Shown here: positions 47,675 through 55,651 of the stretch, piece by piece
Position numbering within the stretch: position 1 is the stretch's first letter
Layout of the letters: each line of letters starts with the position of its first letter
Assembly (NCBI RefSeq): GCF_028649455.1
Contig: NZ_JAQSIO010000007.1
Location: 146,695-210,694 of the forward strand
Direction of reading: 5' to 3'
Length of the DNA: 64,000 nt
Origin: Curvibacter microcysteis
GTDB lineage: Bacteria; Pseudomonadota; Gammaproteobacteria; Burkholderiales; Burkholderiaceae_C
Notes under the pieces: generated by a model
The model's database searches: none
What the model was told of the DNA's origin: nothing
Seen by the model: the letters and a program-made list of their open reading frames with translations, nothing else
Position numbers and translations under genes: made by a program

Positions 47675-49792
47675 TTGGAATTCCGGATCGCTGACACCTT
47701 CACCGACAGTCTCGCAAAACTCACAAGGGATGAGCAGAAGGCAGTAAAGACAACTGCGTTCGACTTGCAGCTGAACCCGGCTCATCCGAGCATGAGCTTG
47801 CACAAGATTGAGCAATCGAAAGACAAGAATTTCTGGTCAGTCAGGGTCAGCAGCGACATTCGCCTGATCGTGCACAAGACGGCCACCAGTTTCCTGCTCT
47901 GCTATGTCGATCACCACGATAAGGCCTACAAATGGGCCGAGCGTCGAAAGTTGGAAGTGCATCCCACGACAGGGGCGGCGCAGTGGGTCGAAATTCGAGA
48001 ACGCTACGAAGAAGTCATTGTTCCCACCAGCGAGGAGGCAGCGGCGCCTGGAGGTGACAAACCGAAGGCATCCAAGCCATTGGGCGGTCCAAAGGCATTG
48101 TTGTTCGGCGGGCGCTCTGATGACGAGCTGTTGAGCTACGGTGTACCTCCCGAATGGCTGGCTGACGTTCGCAAAGTGGATGAGGACAGCCTTTTGGTGC
48201 TGGCCGACCACCTTCCCGCCGAGGCTGCCGAGGCCTTGTTGGAGCTGGCAACGGGTGGCGCCCCGAAGACAGTTGCTGCGATCCAACCGGGTGCCGATCC
48301 ATTCAGCCACCCGGATGCACAGCGCCGATTCCGGGTCATGAAAGACGTGGAAGAACTAGAACGGGCGCTCGACTTCCCGTGGGAGAAGTGGACCGTCTTT
48401 CTTCACCCGGCGCAGCGGCAATGGGTTGAGCGCGACTACACCGGACCAGCGCGGATCTCCGGCTCGGCCGGTACTGGAAAAACCATCGTGGCACTGCATC
48501 GTGCGGTTCACTTGGCCCGCCAGAATGAAGATAGCCGGGTGTTGTTGGCGACTTTCTCTGAAACTTTGGCCAGTGCTTTGGCTACCAAGCTGCAAAACCT
48601 GATCAGCAACCAACCAAGGTTGGCCGAGAGGCTTGAAGTTCAGTCCATGTCGGCCATTGGCGCTCGCTTGTATGCGGCGCATTGGGGCAAGCCGAAACTT
48701 GCCTCCCATGCACAGATTGTTCGGGTCTTGCTTGACGCGGCGAAGGTCGACACAACCTTGAAGTTCGGCCAACGCTTTCTGCTGGGTGAGTGGAATGATC
48801 TTGTTGATGCTTGGCAGTTGAAGACGTGGGAGGCCTACAAGGACGTGAAGCGACTGGGGCGCAAGACTCGGCTTTCGGAGTCCCAGCGCATTGCCCTATG
48901 GGCTGTTTTCGAGCGAACGCAAGAAGCGTTGAAGCAGTCCGGACTGATCACGCATGCGGAGATGTTCAGCCGCCTGGCAGAGAAAGCCGCGACGCTGCCA
49001 CATCAGCCCTTCGACTTCGTGGTGGTTGATGAAGCGCAGGATGTGAGCATCTCGCAGCTCAAATTTCTGGCAGCGGTCAGTACTAGCCGAGGGCAAGTTC
49101 GTCCGAACAGCTTGTTCTTTGCCGGTGACCTGGGGCAGCGAATCTTTCAGCAGCCGTTTTCATGGAAGTCGCTGGGTGTTGATATCCGTGGGCGGTCACG
49201 CACGTTGCACATCAACTACCGAACTTCGCATCAAATCCGAGCCCAAGCCGACCAATTGCTGGGACCAGATGTCACAGATGTGGATGGCAACAGCGAGGAC
49301 CGTCGCGGCACGGTATCGGTCTTTAACGGACCTGCCCCTGACATTCGTTCGTTCAAGTCCGAGGTCGCGGAGTGCAAGGCGGTTACCGCTTGGATTCTTG
49401 ATCGTGCGAAAGATGGATTGGCTCCGCACGAGATCGGTGTCTTCGTTCGCTCTGATGCGCAGATACCGCGGGCGGTGGCTGCTGTTACCGCTGCTGGTAT
49501 TCCGTTCAACGTGTTGGACGAACATGTGGAAACAACCAACGGGCAAGCCAGTGTCTGCACCATGCACTTGGCAAAAGGTTTGGAGTTCCGCGCAGTGGTT
49601 GTGATGGCCTGCGACGACGAGGTGATCCCGTTGCAGGAACGCGTCGAGGCAGTCACGGACGACGCTGACATTGAAGAGGTCTACAACACCGAGCGCAACC
49701 TCCTTTACGTGGCTTGCACTCGGGCCCGGGATCGGCTGCTGGTGACGAGCGCCGACCCGGCTTCGGAGTTTCTGGAAGACCTGCGCGGGTGA
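47675..49792 (+). CDS. RelE-like domain fused to UvrD/Rep helicase
   Basis: A ~705-aa fusion. Residues 1-85 look like a RelE/YoeB-type fold (L-E-F-R-I-A-D-T-F, then S-V-R-V-S-S-D-I-R-L-I-V-H, then D-H-H-D-K-A-Y-K-W-A). A linker of about 100 residues follows. A UvrD-type SF1 helicase then has G-S-A-G-T-G-K-T near 263-270, D-E-A-Q-D near 452-456, and C-T-R-A-R near the end. A TTG start with AAGGGGA six bases upstream is preferred; an ATG at 47624 is the alternative. It is the last gene of the restriction/ABC-3C operon. Confidence 0.8.
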   Translation: MEFRIADTFTDSLAKLTRDEQKAVKTTAFDLQLNPAHPSMSLHKIEQSKDKNFWSVRVSSDIRLIVHKTATSFLLCYVDHHDKAYKWAERRKLEVHPTTGAAQWVEIRERYEEVIVPTSEEAAAPGGDKPKASKPLGGPKALLFGGRSDDELLSYGVPPEWLADVRKVDEDSLLVLADHLPAEAAEALLELATGGAPKTVAAIQPGADPFSHPDAQRRFRVMKDVEELERALDFPWEKWTVFLHPAQRQWVERDYTGPARISGSAGTGKTIVALHRAVHLARQNEDSRVLLATFSETLASALATKLQNLISNQPRLAERLEVQSMSAIGARLYAAHWGKPKLASHAQIVRVLLDAAKVDTTLKFGQRFLLGEWNDLVDAWQLKTWEAYKDVKRLGRKTRLSESQRIALWAVFERTQEALKQSGLITHAEMFSRLAEKAATLPHQPFDFVVVDEAQDVSISQLKFLAAVSTSRGQVRPNSLFFAGDLGQRIFQQPFSWKSLGVDIRGRSRTLHINYRTSHQIRAQADQLLGPDVTDVDGNSEDRRGTVSVFNGPAPDIRSFKSEVAECKAVTAWILDRAKDGLAPHEIGVFVRSDAQIPRAVAAVTAAGIPFNVLDEHVETTNGQASVCTMHLAKGLEFRAVVVMACDDEVIPLQERVEAVTDDADIEEVYNTERNLLYVACTRARDRLLVTSADPASEFLEDLRG

Positions 49793-49793
49793 A

Positions 49794-49817
49794 GGACGCA
49801 GTCGATGTGCTGCGTCC
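49794..49817 (+). other. Hairpin at the end of the defence operon
   Basis: GGACGCAG (49794-49801) and CTGCGTCC (49810-49817) form an 8-bp stem with an 8-nt loop directly after the helicase stop. No T run follows, so it may be a Rho-dependent end or RNA-stabilising hairpin and not a classical terminator. Confidence 0.45.
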
Positions 49818-49825
49818 CCATCCCG

Positions 49826-50065
49826 TTACTCGTAAGTGTGATTCCAGCGGGTGTTGTACGGCAGCACCTGCTCAAGCGCCGCGATGGCGTCCCACTGGTA
49901 GTAGCTCTTGATCTTGCCGCGAACCACTACGACCCCAGTGGAGTGGTAGACCGTTACCTGCGCCCCGCAGTTCAGGTCAAAGATTGTGTCGTTCGGGTTG
50001 CGACGGATCTTGGTTACGAAGATCGTGGCGCGTTTGAGGTTGCGTTGCAGTTGGATTGCGTTCAT
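49826..50065 (-). CDS. Small hypothetical protein
   Basis: A 79-aa protein with a plausible ribosome-binding site (AAAGGA, 8 bp before the ATG). It is basic at the N-terminus, with a beta-rich pattern (V-T-V-Y-H-S-T-G-V-V-V-V-R-G-K-I-K-S-Y). I do not recognise it. It stands alone on the minus strand between the defence operon and the MazE-like gene. Confidence 0.45.
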   Translation of the reverse strand: MNAIQLQRNLKRATIFVTKIRRNPNDTIFDLNCGAQVTVYHSTGVVVVRGKIKSYYQWDAIAALEQVLPYNTRWNHTYE

Positions 50066-50208
50066 GGGGAAAGTCCTTTCGAGAGTTGTTTGCCATCTGG
50101 CGTGCGGCCTTTACAGGACAGTCCTCGACAATGGATGTGGGGCCACAGAAGCCCCCAAGCGGCAATTTGGTGATCGTCAATGTGTATCAATGCAGTGAGG
50201 ACAACACC

Positions 50209-50448
50209 ATGCCAAGCAAGCTGTCGAAATGGGGTAATTCACTCGGCGTTCGCCTGCCAAGCTATGTCGCGGAGCGTGCGGGGCTCCGAAATGGCGACTA
50301 CCTCTACATCACGCTAATGGACAGCGGTGACATCGTCATCCGGCCCGTGAAGCAGACGGACGTTCATCCTGGCTATGCGACAGCGGGAGAAGCTGAGGCC
50401 AAACCTTTGGCCGTTTTGTCTGACGAGGAGGTGCTCAAGGAGTGGTGA
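50209..50448 (+). CDS. AbrB/MazE-type DNA-binding antitoxin-like protein
   Basis: A 79-aa protein. The swapped-hairpin AbrB fold is clear: L-S-K-W-G-N-S-L-G-V-R-L-P, then G-D-Y-L-Y-I-T, then I-V-I-R-P-V. The C-terminal ~25 residues resemble a MazE toxin-binding tail. No MazF-type toxin gene follows; a terminator hairpin does. It may be an orphan antitoxin or a regulator. Confidence 0.8.
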   Translation: MPSKLSKWGNSLGVRLPSYVAERAGLRNGDYLYITLMDSGDIVIRPVKQTDVHPGYATAGEAEAKPLAVLSDEEVLKEW

Positions 50449-50592
50449 TCTGATTGCGCCTCTGGTGCAAAGTCATACCGCGCTGGACAGCGGCGCAGGG
50501 CCTTGAGTACCGTATGGCTACGGCAAGCGCGTCGCACTTTGTGACAGCAAGCCGCACCGCCCAATACGCGGTCAGAAACCGCACTAAATACC

Positions 50593-50622
50593 AAAAGGCC
50601 ACGGCTCACGTCGTGGCCTTTT
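50593..50622. terminator. Bidirectional terminator hairpin
   Basis: AAAAGGCCACG at 50593-50603 pairs with CGTGGCCTTTT at 50612-50622 around an 8-nt loop, with U-rich ends on both strands. It lies 145 bp after the MazE-like gene and 50 bp before the next gene. Confidence 0.75.
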
Positions 50623-50672
50623 GTCGTTTCTGGCCTGCGTGTTGGGATTACCTCAACTTTTTGGAGCCCGAC

Positions 50673-51035
50673 ATGACTGAGCAATTACCCGACGTAGAAC
50701 CCGATCTGGACACCAGCGCCACCAACAACCCCATAGCCATGGAGGCCCCAGCATTGTTTGACTTGGGCGCCGTGGTGGCCACCCCGCCGGCTTTGCGCCT
50801 CATCGGCCAATATGGGGCTTCGATCACTCAACTGCTGAACTGGCACCAGACCGGGCAACGTTGGAACGAAATGGACCCCGATGACTGTGCTGCCAACTGG
50901 CGGGCGGTCTTTGACAAGGATGCGCGTGTGTTGACGTCGTTCAACCTGGGGACGGTGGAGGCACCGGCCGTTGTCTGGATCATCACGGAGTGGAGCCGTG
51001 AGGTCACGACGGTGTTGCTGCCGTCCTGCTATTGA
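50673..51035 (+). CDS. Conserved hypothetical accessory protein
   Basis: A 120-aa acidic protein with L-I-G-Q-Y-G-A-S-I-T-Q-L-L-N and V-W-I-I-T-E-W-S-R-E-V-T-T-V-L-L-P. This pattern recurs in small proteins on proteobacterial plasmids and integrative elements, some labelled plasmid-related or restriction-associated. I cannot assign a function. The following gene's ATG is 2 bp past its stop, so the two are likely coupled. Confidence 0.55.
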   Translation: MTEQLPDVEPDLDTSATNNPIAMEAPALFDLGAVVATPPALRLIGQYGASITQLLNWHQTGQRWNEMDPDDCAANWRAVFDKDARVLTSFNLGTVEAPAVVWIITEWSREVTTVLLPSCY

Positions 51036-51037
51036 AC

Positions 51038-51388
51038 ATGGCCGCGATGTCGCGCCACCGGCCCATGCGGGACATGCTGGCGGTATTGCCGAAGCTGGTC
51101 ATTTCGTCTGCCGGTGAGGTGGACTACAGCGCCTCAAACCCTGCCGATTTGTCCGCGTTGGCAGAACATGCACAAGACACCATGCAGGTCGCCCAACTAG
51201 GGCTATCTGCGATTGGCTTGCTGCTGGTTCGTGCCGCGCCCGAAATGGACACTGGGGAGATATCCGGCGATGCCATTGAATCGCTGGGCTGGCTTATGGC
51301 CGAGTTGGGGGAATTGGCGGGCTGCTGCTTTGCGCTGGCGGCGTCATGTCGTGAGCACTTGGCTTATGCAGCCCCCAGGCCACCGTAG
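51038..51388 (+). CDS. Hypothetical helical protein
   Basis: A 116-aa protein, mostly helical, with a hydrophobic middle helix (L-G-L-S-A-I-G-L-L-L-V) and a cysteine-containing C-terminal helix. No family is recognised. It is co-transcribed with the preceding gene and ends before a strong terminator with a TTCG loop. Confidence 0.5.
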   Translation: MAAMSRHRPMRDMLAVLPKLVISSAGEVDYSASNPADLSALAEHAQDTMQVAQLGLSAIGLLLVRAAPEMDTGEISGDAIESLGWLMAELGELAGCCFALAASCREHLAYAAPRPP

Positions 51389-51424
51389 GCCACTTGCCGC
51401 CAAAGTTACCGCTAAACCATTCCG

Positions 51425-51455
51425 CCGTGCCGCGTTCGCGCCGCACGGTTTTTTT
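51425..51455 (+). terminator. Rho-independent terminator with a TTCG tetraloop
   Basis: The outer stem is CCGTGC/GCACGG (51425-51430 and 51443-51448) and the inner stem is GCG/CGC around TTCG. A run of seven T residues follows. It separates the small-gene pair from the recombinase gene. Confidence 0.8.
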
Positions 51456-51498
51456 GTCGCTGCGTTCGTAGCGATAGCACGCACTTATCACTACCAAA

Positions 51499-52491
51499 AT
51501 GACCACCAAAAAGCCGCATGCATCGGCTGGCACCAAATCGCCAGTATCAAGCGAAGAATCCTCCGTCAGCACCGCAGCCAAAACGGCAGAGAAGCCGCCG
51601 ACTGGCTCCGTGGCTGGCTATGTCGCCTCTGCCAGCTCGAAAGCCACCAAGCGGGCCTATGCCAGCGATGTGCGCCATTTCATCCAGCATGGCGGGGCCA
51701 TACCGGCAACACCGGCCATGGTGGCGGAGTACTTGGCGAAGTTTGCCCCAGCCATGAAAGTGGCGACGCTGGAGCGGCGCTGTGTGTCCATCGCACAGGC
51801 CCACCGTGACCAAGGGTTGAAGTCACCGACGCGGGCCGACGTGGTCGTGGCGACCATGAAAGGCATCCGCCGCCAGCACGGCACCCGCCAGCGTGCGGTG
51901 AAGCCGATCACCCGTGACGTGTTGCTGGAGATGCTGGCCGTGCTCGATCAGCAGAAGTCACACCCCACCAGGGCTGCCCGTGACAGGGCTTTGCTGCTGG
52001 TCGGCTTTGCTGGTGCGTTCCGCCGCGCTGAGCTGGTGGCCTTGCGCGTGGAGGACGTGACCTTCCATGAGACGCATGCTGAGGTGCTGCTTCGGTTCTC
52101 CAAGACCGATCAGTTCGGCAAGGGGCGCACGGTGTTCCTGCCGAAGGCGAGCGGCGAGCGATGCCCCATCCAGAGCCTGAGGGCATGGCTGGACGTGGCA
52201 CGCATCGAAACCGGTTGGTTGTTCCGGTCAGTGACGAAGGGTGGCTCGATCTCACTGGAGCCACTTTCGGCGCAGTCAGTGGCCTTGATTGTGAAGCGTG
52301 CTGCCAAGGCCATGGGGCGTGAACCGGAGGAGTTTTCGGGCCATAGCCTTCGCGCAGGCTACGTGACCACGGCGGCGATGGCATCGCTGCCCACATGGCT
52401 CATCCGCGAGCAGACCGGGCACCGCAGCGATGCCGTGCTGGCGCGGTACATACGGCCAGTCGAGAAGCGGAAGATTCCTTCGCTGCTTTGA
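51499..52491 (+). CDS. Tyrosine recombinase, internal to the element
   Basis: A 330-aa site-specific recombinase. The N-terminal ~35 residues are low-complexity, a core-binding SAM-like domain follows, and the catalytic domain has all expected residues: Arg in A-F-R-R-A-E-L (175/176), Lys202, His282-S-L-Arg285, His308 and Tyr317. It lacks the arm-binding domain of the terminal integrase. It may be a dimer resolvase, a relic of another insertion, or a second integrase. Confidence 0.88.
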   Translation: MTTKKPHASAGTKSPVSSEESSVSTAAKTAEKPPTGSVAGYVASASSKATKRAYASDVRHFIQHGGAIPATPAMVAEYLAKFAPAMKVATLERRCVSIAQAHRDQGLKSPTRADVVVATMKGIRRQHGTRQRAVKPITRDVLLEMLAVLDQQKSHPTRAARDRALLLVGFAGAFRRAELVALRVEDVTFHETHAEVLLRFSKTDQFGKGRTVFLPKASGERCPIQSLRAWLDVARIETGWLFRSVTKGGSISLEPLSAQSVALIVKRAAKAMGREPEEFSGHSLRAGYVTTAAMASLPTWLIREQTGHRSDAVLARYIRPVEKRKIPSLL

Positions 52492-52518
52492 TGCAGTCCG
52501 AAGTAGTTGCGTGCGGGG

Positions 52519-53421
52519 TCAGACCCAGCGCAGTGCGTCAGGGCGCCAAGTGGCCGTTGCCTGACTGCCAGCGTCGGCGACCTCCGTTGGCGGCCACAGC
52601 AGGTCGTCCAGCAGCGCCACGGTGTCACCCAGGCTGGCGGCTTCAATGCGGTTCTTGTTCAGAAAGGCCTGCCACTGCCTCAGCTTGGCGGTGTCTGCGC
52701 TGAACTGCTTGGTCAGGGCCAAGGGGCGCTCGATGGGCAGGGCGGTCTGACGCCGGGCAAAGGTTGCGGCGATGGCTGCGGCCAGCGTGGCACCATCCAG
52801 TTCTGTGCGCCTTGCTATTACCGCGAGGTCGAAGAAGTCCTTCATGCGGCTGTTCGCTTGTCCCAGCATCACCATGGCCTGGTACTTCTCGGCGATCACG
52901 GTGTAGACCGGATAGACCCGCAGCGTGGGGGCTGGGAAGTCGCCCAGCAAGGTGGGGTAAGCCACTGTTTGTGGCCCCGGCGTGACGGCATCACCGAAGC
53001 CCACGTCGATCTGCAGGGCACAGCGTGCGGAGCCGATGCGTGCCACCAGCGTGATGCGGGTGCCGCCGTAGGTGTTGTCCTCGCGAATGGCATCGGCCTT
53101 CACGGAGTCTGGGTCGAACACGATGCCGTCTACCAGCTCCATGGCGGCGATGTCGCGGAAGGTGGCGATCAGGTTTGCCTCATCGTCGGGGCCGAAGCCG
53201 AGCAAGTCGGCGTCTCTGGTCGGTCGGTGCGGGGTGTCATACCAGAGAGCAAAGAGCAACGCGCCCTTGAGCAAGAAGCGGTCGGCATGCGGTGAGATGC
53301 TGACGCGAGCCAGCAGGCGTTCCATGCCAAAGCGGTTCAGCAGCAGGCTGTAGTCGTCGCCGCGTTGCTTGGCGAGGGTCAGCAGTCGGGCCAGGATCGA
53401 CGCGGAGAGGTTGCCGGTCAT
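52519..53421 (-). CDS. AbiEii-type nucleotidyltransferase toxin
   Basis: A 300-aa protein of the AbiEii/AbiGii family, the toxin half of the AbiE abortive-infection (type IV toxin-antitoxin) system. The nucleotidyltransferase motif is K-G-A-L-L-F-A-L-W followed by R-P-T-R-D-A-D-L-L-G. Later K-Y-Q-A-M-V and R-M-K-D-F-F-D-L segments match the family. It overlaps the AbiEi gene by four bases. Confidence 0.9.
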   Translation of the reverse strand: MTGNLSASILARLLTLAKQRGDDYSLLLNRFGMERLLARVSISPHADRFLLKGALLFALWYDTPHRPTRDADLLGFGPDDEANLIATFRDIAAMELVDGIVFDPDSVKADAIREDNTYGGTRITLVARIGSARCALQIDVGFGDAVTPGPQTVAYPTLLGDFPAPTLRVYPVYTVIAEKYQAMVMLGQANSRMKDFFDLAVIARRTELDGATLAAAIAATFARRQTALPIERPLALTKQFSADTAKLRQWQAFLNKNRIEAASLGDTVALLDDLLWPPTEVADAGSQATATWRPDALRWV

Positions 53422-54017
53422 TGCGTCACCGCCTCTAGGTAGGGCTGCATGACACGTTCAACCCGGTTGATTTTGGCGAAGTGGCTCAGCTCGGCCATGG
53501 TGACTTTGCGGCTGCGCCAAGCGTCTTTCAGCGCCTCCAGTGCCACGTCCAGACCGATCTTGTTGCGGAACTTGAAGCAGTCGGTCACCGTCTTGGCGGC
53601 GCTGTACACGCGGATAGGGGCGCCGTGGTCGGTCACGGTCTCGATGCCGTCGCTGTAGGCGGTGCCGCGCAGGCGCGTGATGCGCAGCGTGGGGTAGCTC
53701 AGCACCGGGGTCTGGGTGCCTTCAGGCAGCGCAATCCACACTTCGTGCGGCAGCTGCGTGCCGATCTCATGGAATTGCAGCGCACTCAGAAGGCACAGCA
53801 CGGCCTTGGGCACACGTTGGCAGACCTCGATCAGCGTCTGATGCTCGGTGACTTCGGCATCGGGTAGTCCGTATAGGCCACGGGCGAACCGTTGCAGCTT
53901 GCCAGCCTGATGCAGCCGGATCAGCAGCTGCGGTGACCAGCCGTGCTCGCGCACATCCGCCGCCCGCAGCACGCGCTGGTGCCGGGCCAGTTCTAGGATG
54001 TGGTTAGACTGGTTCAT
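53418..54017 (-). CDS. AbiEi-type antitoxin
   Basis: A 199-aa protein matching AbiEi antitoxins. An N-terminal winged-helix domain (V-L-R-A-A-D-V, then L-I-R-L-H-Q-A-G-K-L-Q-R-F-A-R-G-L-Y) is followed by the AbiEi C-terminal domain. It represses its own promoter and counters the AbiEii toxin in known systems. The ATG at 54017 is preferred over a start eight codons earlier. Confidence 0.88.
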   Translation of the reverse strand: MNQSNHILELARHQRVLRAADVREHGWSPQLLIRLHQAGKLQRFARGLYGLPDAEVTEHQTLIEVCQRVPKAVLCLLSALQFHEIGTQLPHEVWIALPEGTQTPVLSYPTLRITRLRGTAYSDGIETVTDHGAPIRVYSAAKTVTDCFKFRNKIGLDVALEALKDAWRSRKVTMAELSHFAKINRVERVMQPYLEAVTQ

Positions 54018-54089
54018 GAGTGGTGAGTTTAATATCCGCATTACTTTTGTTCAAGTGATGCGAAATTCAATCAGTTTCGTGCCGTGGTT

Positions 54090-55439
54090 TCACTGCTCGC
54101 CGATCTTGCGCATGGCCGCCGTGGCTTCTTCCATGGCGTTGCGAACCGGGGCGACGATCAATCGAGCGTAGACCTTGGTGGCTTCCGGGGTCTTGTGGTT
54201 CAGAACCCTGCCAATGATGGGCAGGCTGGTGCCGCTGCTGGCCAGCCAAGAGCCCAGCGTGCGGCGCAGGTCATGGATGTGCAGGTCACGCATCTCGTAG
54301 TGCTGCAAGTGCAGTCCGTGCTTCTCCGCCAACGGCGTGTAGCGTTCAATGGTCTGAACTGGGAAGTCGATGGCTTCTTCGAGGGCCAGTTGGTAATCGA
54401 AGGTCTTGGCCGTTGCCTTCTCCGCCAACGCCTCCACCAAACCCAACGCAGTGCCGCGGGCCAGCATGCGCTCCCAAGCTCCTCGTGGCTCCACCAAATG
54501 GCCGCTCTCGCCGGAACCAGGGAACACGAAAAGAGAATTGCTGCCTTGGGTAGCCTTCTTTCTTCGTTCCAGAACCTCGATGGCCTCAGGGGTCAGCAAC
54601 ACGGTCTGAGGCTCGCCGTTCTTGGTCATGGCGATTTGCCATTCCTTGCGTTCAAGGTGCACATCCGGCCACTGCATCGCCAGCACATTGCTGCGGCGTG
54701 CACCCGTGTACAGGGCGAGCTTGACGAAGTCACGCACCAGCTCGTTTGATTCGTGCTCCATGGCCAGCATGAGGCGGGGCATCTCGTCGGGGAGTACGAA
54801 TCTTGAGCGGGACTTCTCCCTGTACTTGTCCATTCCCCGACAGGGATGGGGACCGTCGAAGTCCCCCCACTGGATGGCGCGGCTGTACATCGAGCTGATG
54901 AGCGCGATCACGCGGTTGGCCGTGGTCGGGATGTGGCCCATCTTTGCGTGATGGGAGATCAGCTGAGCACGCGTGATCTCCGACAGCCGCAGCCTCGCAA
55001 GGTTGACGCCGTACCTATCCGTGTCAATGTGGCGCTCGAACTTCTCGATGTCTTCCTTGTGGGACACCTTGCGGACGGATGAGTGGCGCTTGTAGTACTC
55101 CTTGAAGAAGTCGGCCAGCGTTATCTCGCTGCGTCGGGCTCGCATTGACTCGGCTGGATTGAGGTCCTGCGCGATGTCTGCATTCAGCGCCGCGACGGTC
55201 TTGCGGGCCTGCTCGATGGTCACATCTGGGTAGCGGCCGATCTTGACGCGCTCCGGTCGGCCTTGGATCTTGCGGTACAGCAGAAAACTCTTCCGGCCGG
55301 TCTTGCCGACACTGATCGCGAGTCCTTTGGTGTCTGTGTCGTAGAAGTAGGCCACGCCATCGGACGGCAGCGTCAGCCGGTCGAGGGCTCGCTTGGTAAA
55401 GTTCAGACGGTTGCTGGGGGTTGATTGGTCTTTGTGCAT
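54090..55439 (-). CDS. int: Tyrosine integrase with arm-binding domain
   Basis: A 449-aa phage-type integrase. The N-terminal DUF4102-like arm-binding domain (Y-D-T-D-T-K-G-L-A-I-S-V-G, then K-I-G-R-Y-P-D-V-T) and SAM-like core-binding domain precede the catalytic domain: Arg248 in T-G-A-R-R-S, His389-D-L-Arg392, His415 and Tyr424. The interval between the catalytic beta region and His389 is long (~70 residues more than I expect). It lies ~200 bp inside attR, the normal place for the element's own integrase. Confidence 0.95.
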   Translation of the reverse strand: MHKDQSTPSNRLNFTKRALDRLTLPSDGVAYFYDTDTKGLAISVGKTGRKSFLLYRKIQGRPERVKIGRYPDVTIEQARKTVAALNADIAQDLNPAESMRARRSEITLADFFKEYYKRHSSVRKVSHKEDIEKFERHIDTDRYGVNLARLRLSEITRAQLISHHAKMGHIPTTANRVIALISSMYSRAIQWGDFDGPHPCRGMDKYREKSRSRFVLPDEMPRLMLAMEHESNELVRDFVKLALYTGARRSNVLAMQWPDVHLERKEWQIAMTKNGEPQTVLLTPEAIEVLERRKKATQGSNSLFVFPGSGESGHLVEPRGAWERMLARGTALGLVEALAEKATAKTFDYQLALEEAIDFPVQTIERYTPLAEKHGLHLQHYEMRDLHIHDLRRTLGSWLASSGTSLPIIGRVLNHKTPEATKVYARLIVAPVRNAMEEATAAMRKIGEQ

Positions 55440-55449
55440 GCGGGAAATC

Positions 55450-55511
55450 TTGCTACGTAGTGGCTACGGAACCCGCGCCTTTTGTAGCAATAGATCGCAC
55501 GTTTGCTACCG
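55450..55511. promoter_or_regulatory. Putative integrase arm-binding repeats, right end
   Basis: TTGCTACGT at 55450, GGCTACGG at 55462, an inverted copy TTGTAGCAA at 55482 and TTGCTACCG at 55503 sit between the integrase start and attR. The TTGCTAC heptamer is shared with three copies near the left end. This fits arm-type sites, and the sites overlap the likely int promoter. Confidence 0.55.
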
Positions 55512-55642
55512 TGAGCATTCATTGAGGCCAGTCACGGTTTACCGAGTCTTGCCGTTTGAACCCGCAGGGCTGTTGAGGTTGTTAACGTCCGTTGTCTACA
55601 GAGGGCGACGAGTGGCGAAAAACAACAATAGCCGTAACCATG

Positions 55643-55651
55643 CTCATAATC
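55643..55651 (+). repeat. attR core, right copy of the 9-bp direct repeat
   Basis: CTCATAATC, identical to 29430-29438, followed by the 3' half of the host CAU tRNA. The bases immediately before it (AACCATG) are not tRNA. Confidence 0.88.

Larger units (their letters stand above)
29430..55651. mobile_element. ~26.2-kb integrative element in a CAU tRNA anticodon loop
   Basis: The element is bounded by CTCATAATC repeats, one in the 5' half and one in the 3' half of the same tRNA gene. It has a tyrosine integrase just inside the right end and TTGCTAC-type repeats near both ends. It carries its own intron-containing CAU tRNA, a phage II/X-type replication protein, an AlpA-like regulator and large defence-type cargo. 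No relaxase, type IV secretion genes or phage structural genes were found. It is better called a replicating genomic island than a conjugative element or prophage. Confidence 0.88.

Noticed and set aside
50454..50672. N-terminal extension of the 120-aa accessory protein
   Set aside because: It would translate through the terminator hairpin at 50593-50622. The ATG at 50673 is preferred.
29430..55651. Classification as an integrative conjugative element or prophage
   Set aside because: No relaxase, coupling protein, type IV secretion, capsid, portal or terminase gene was found.
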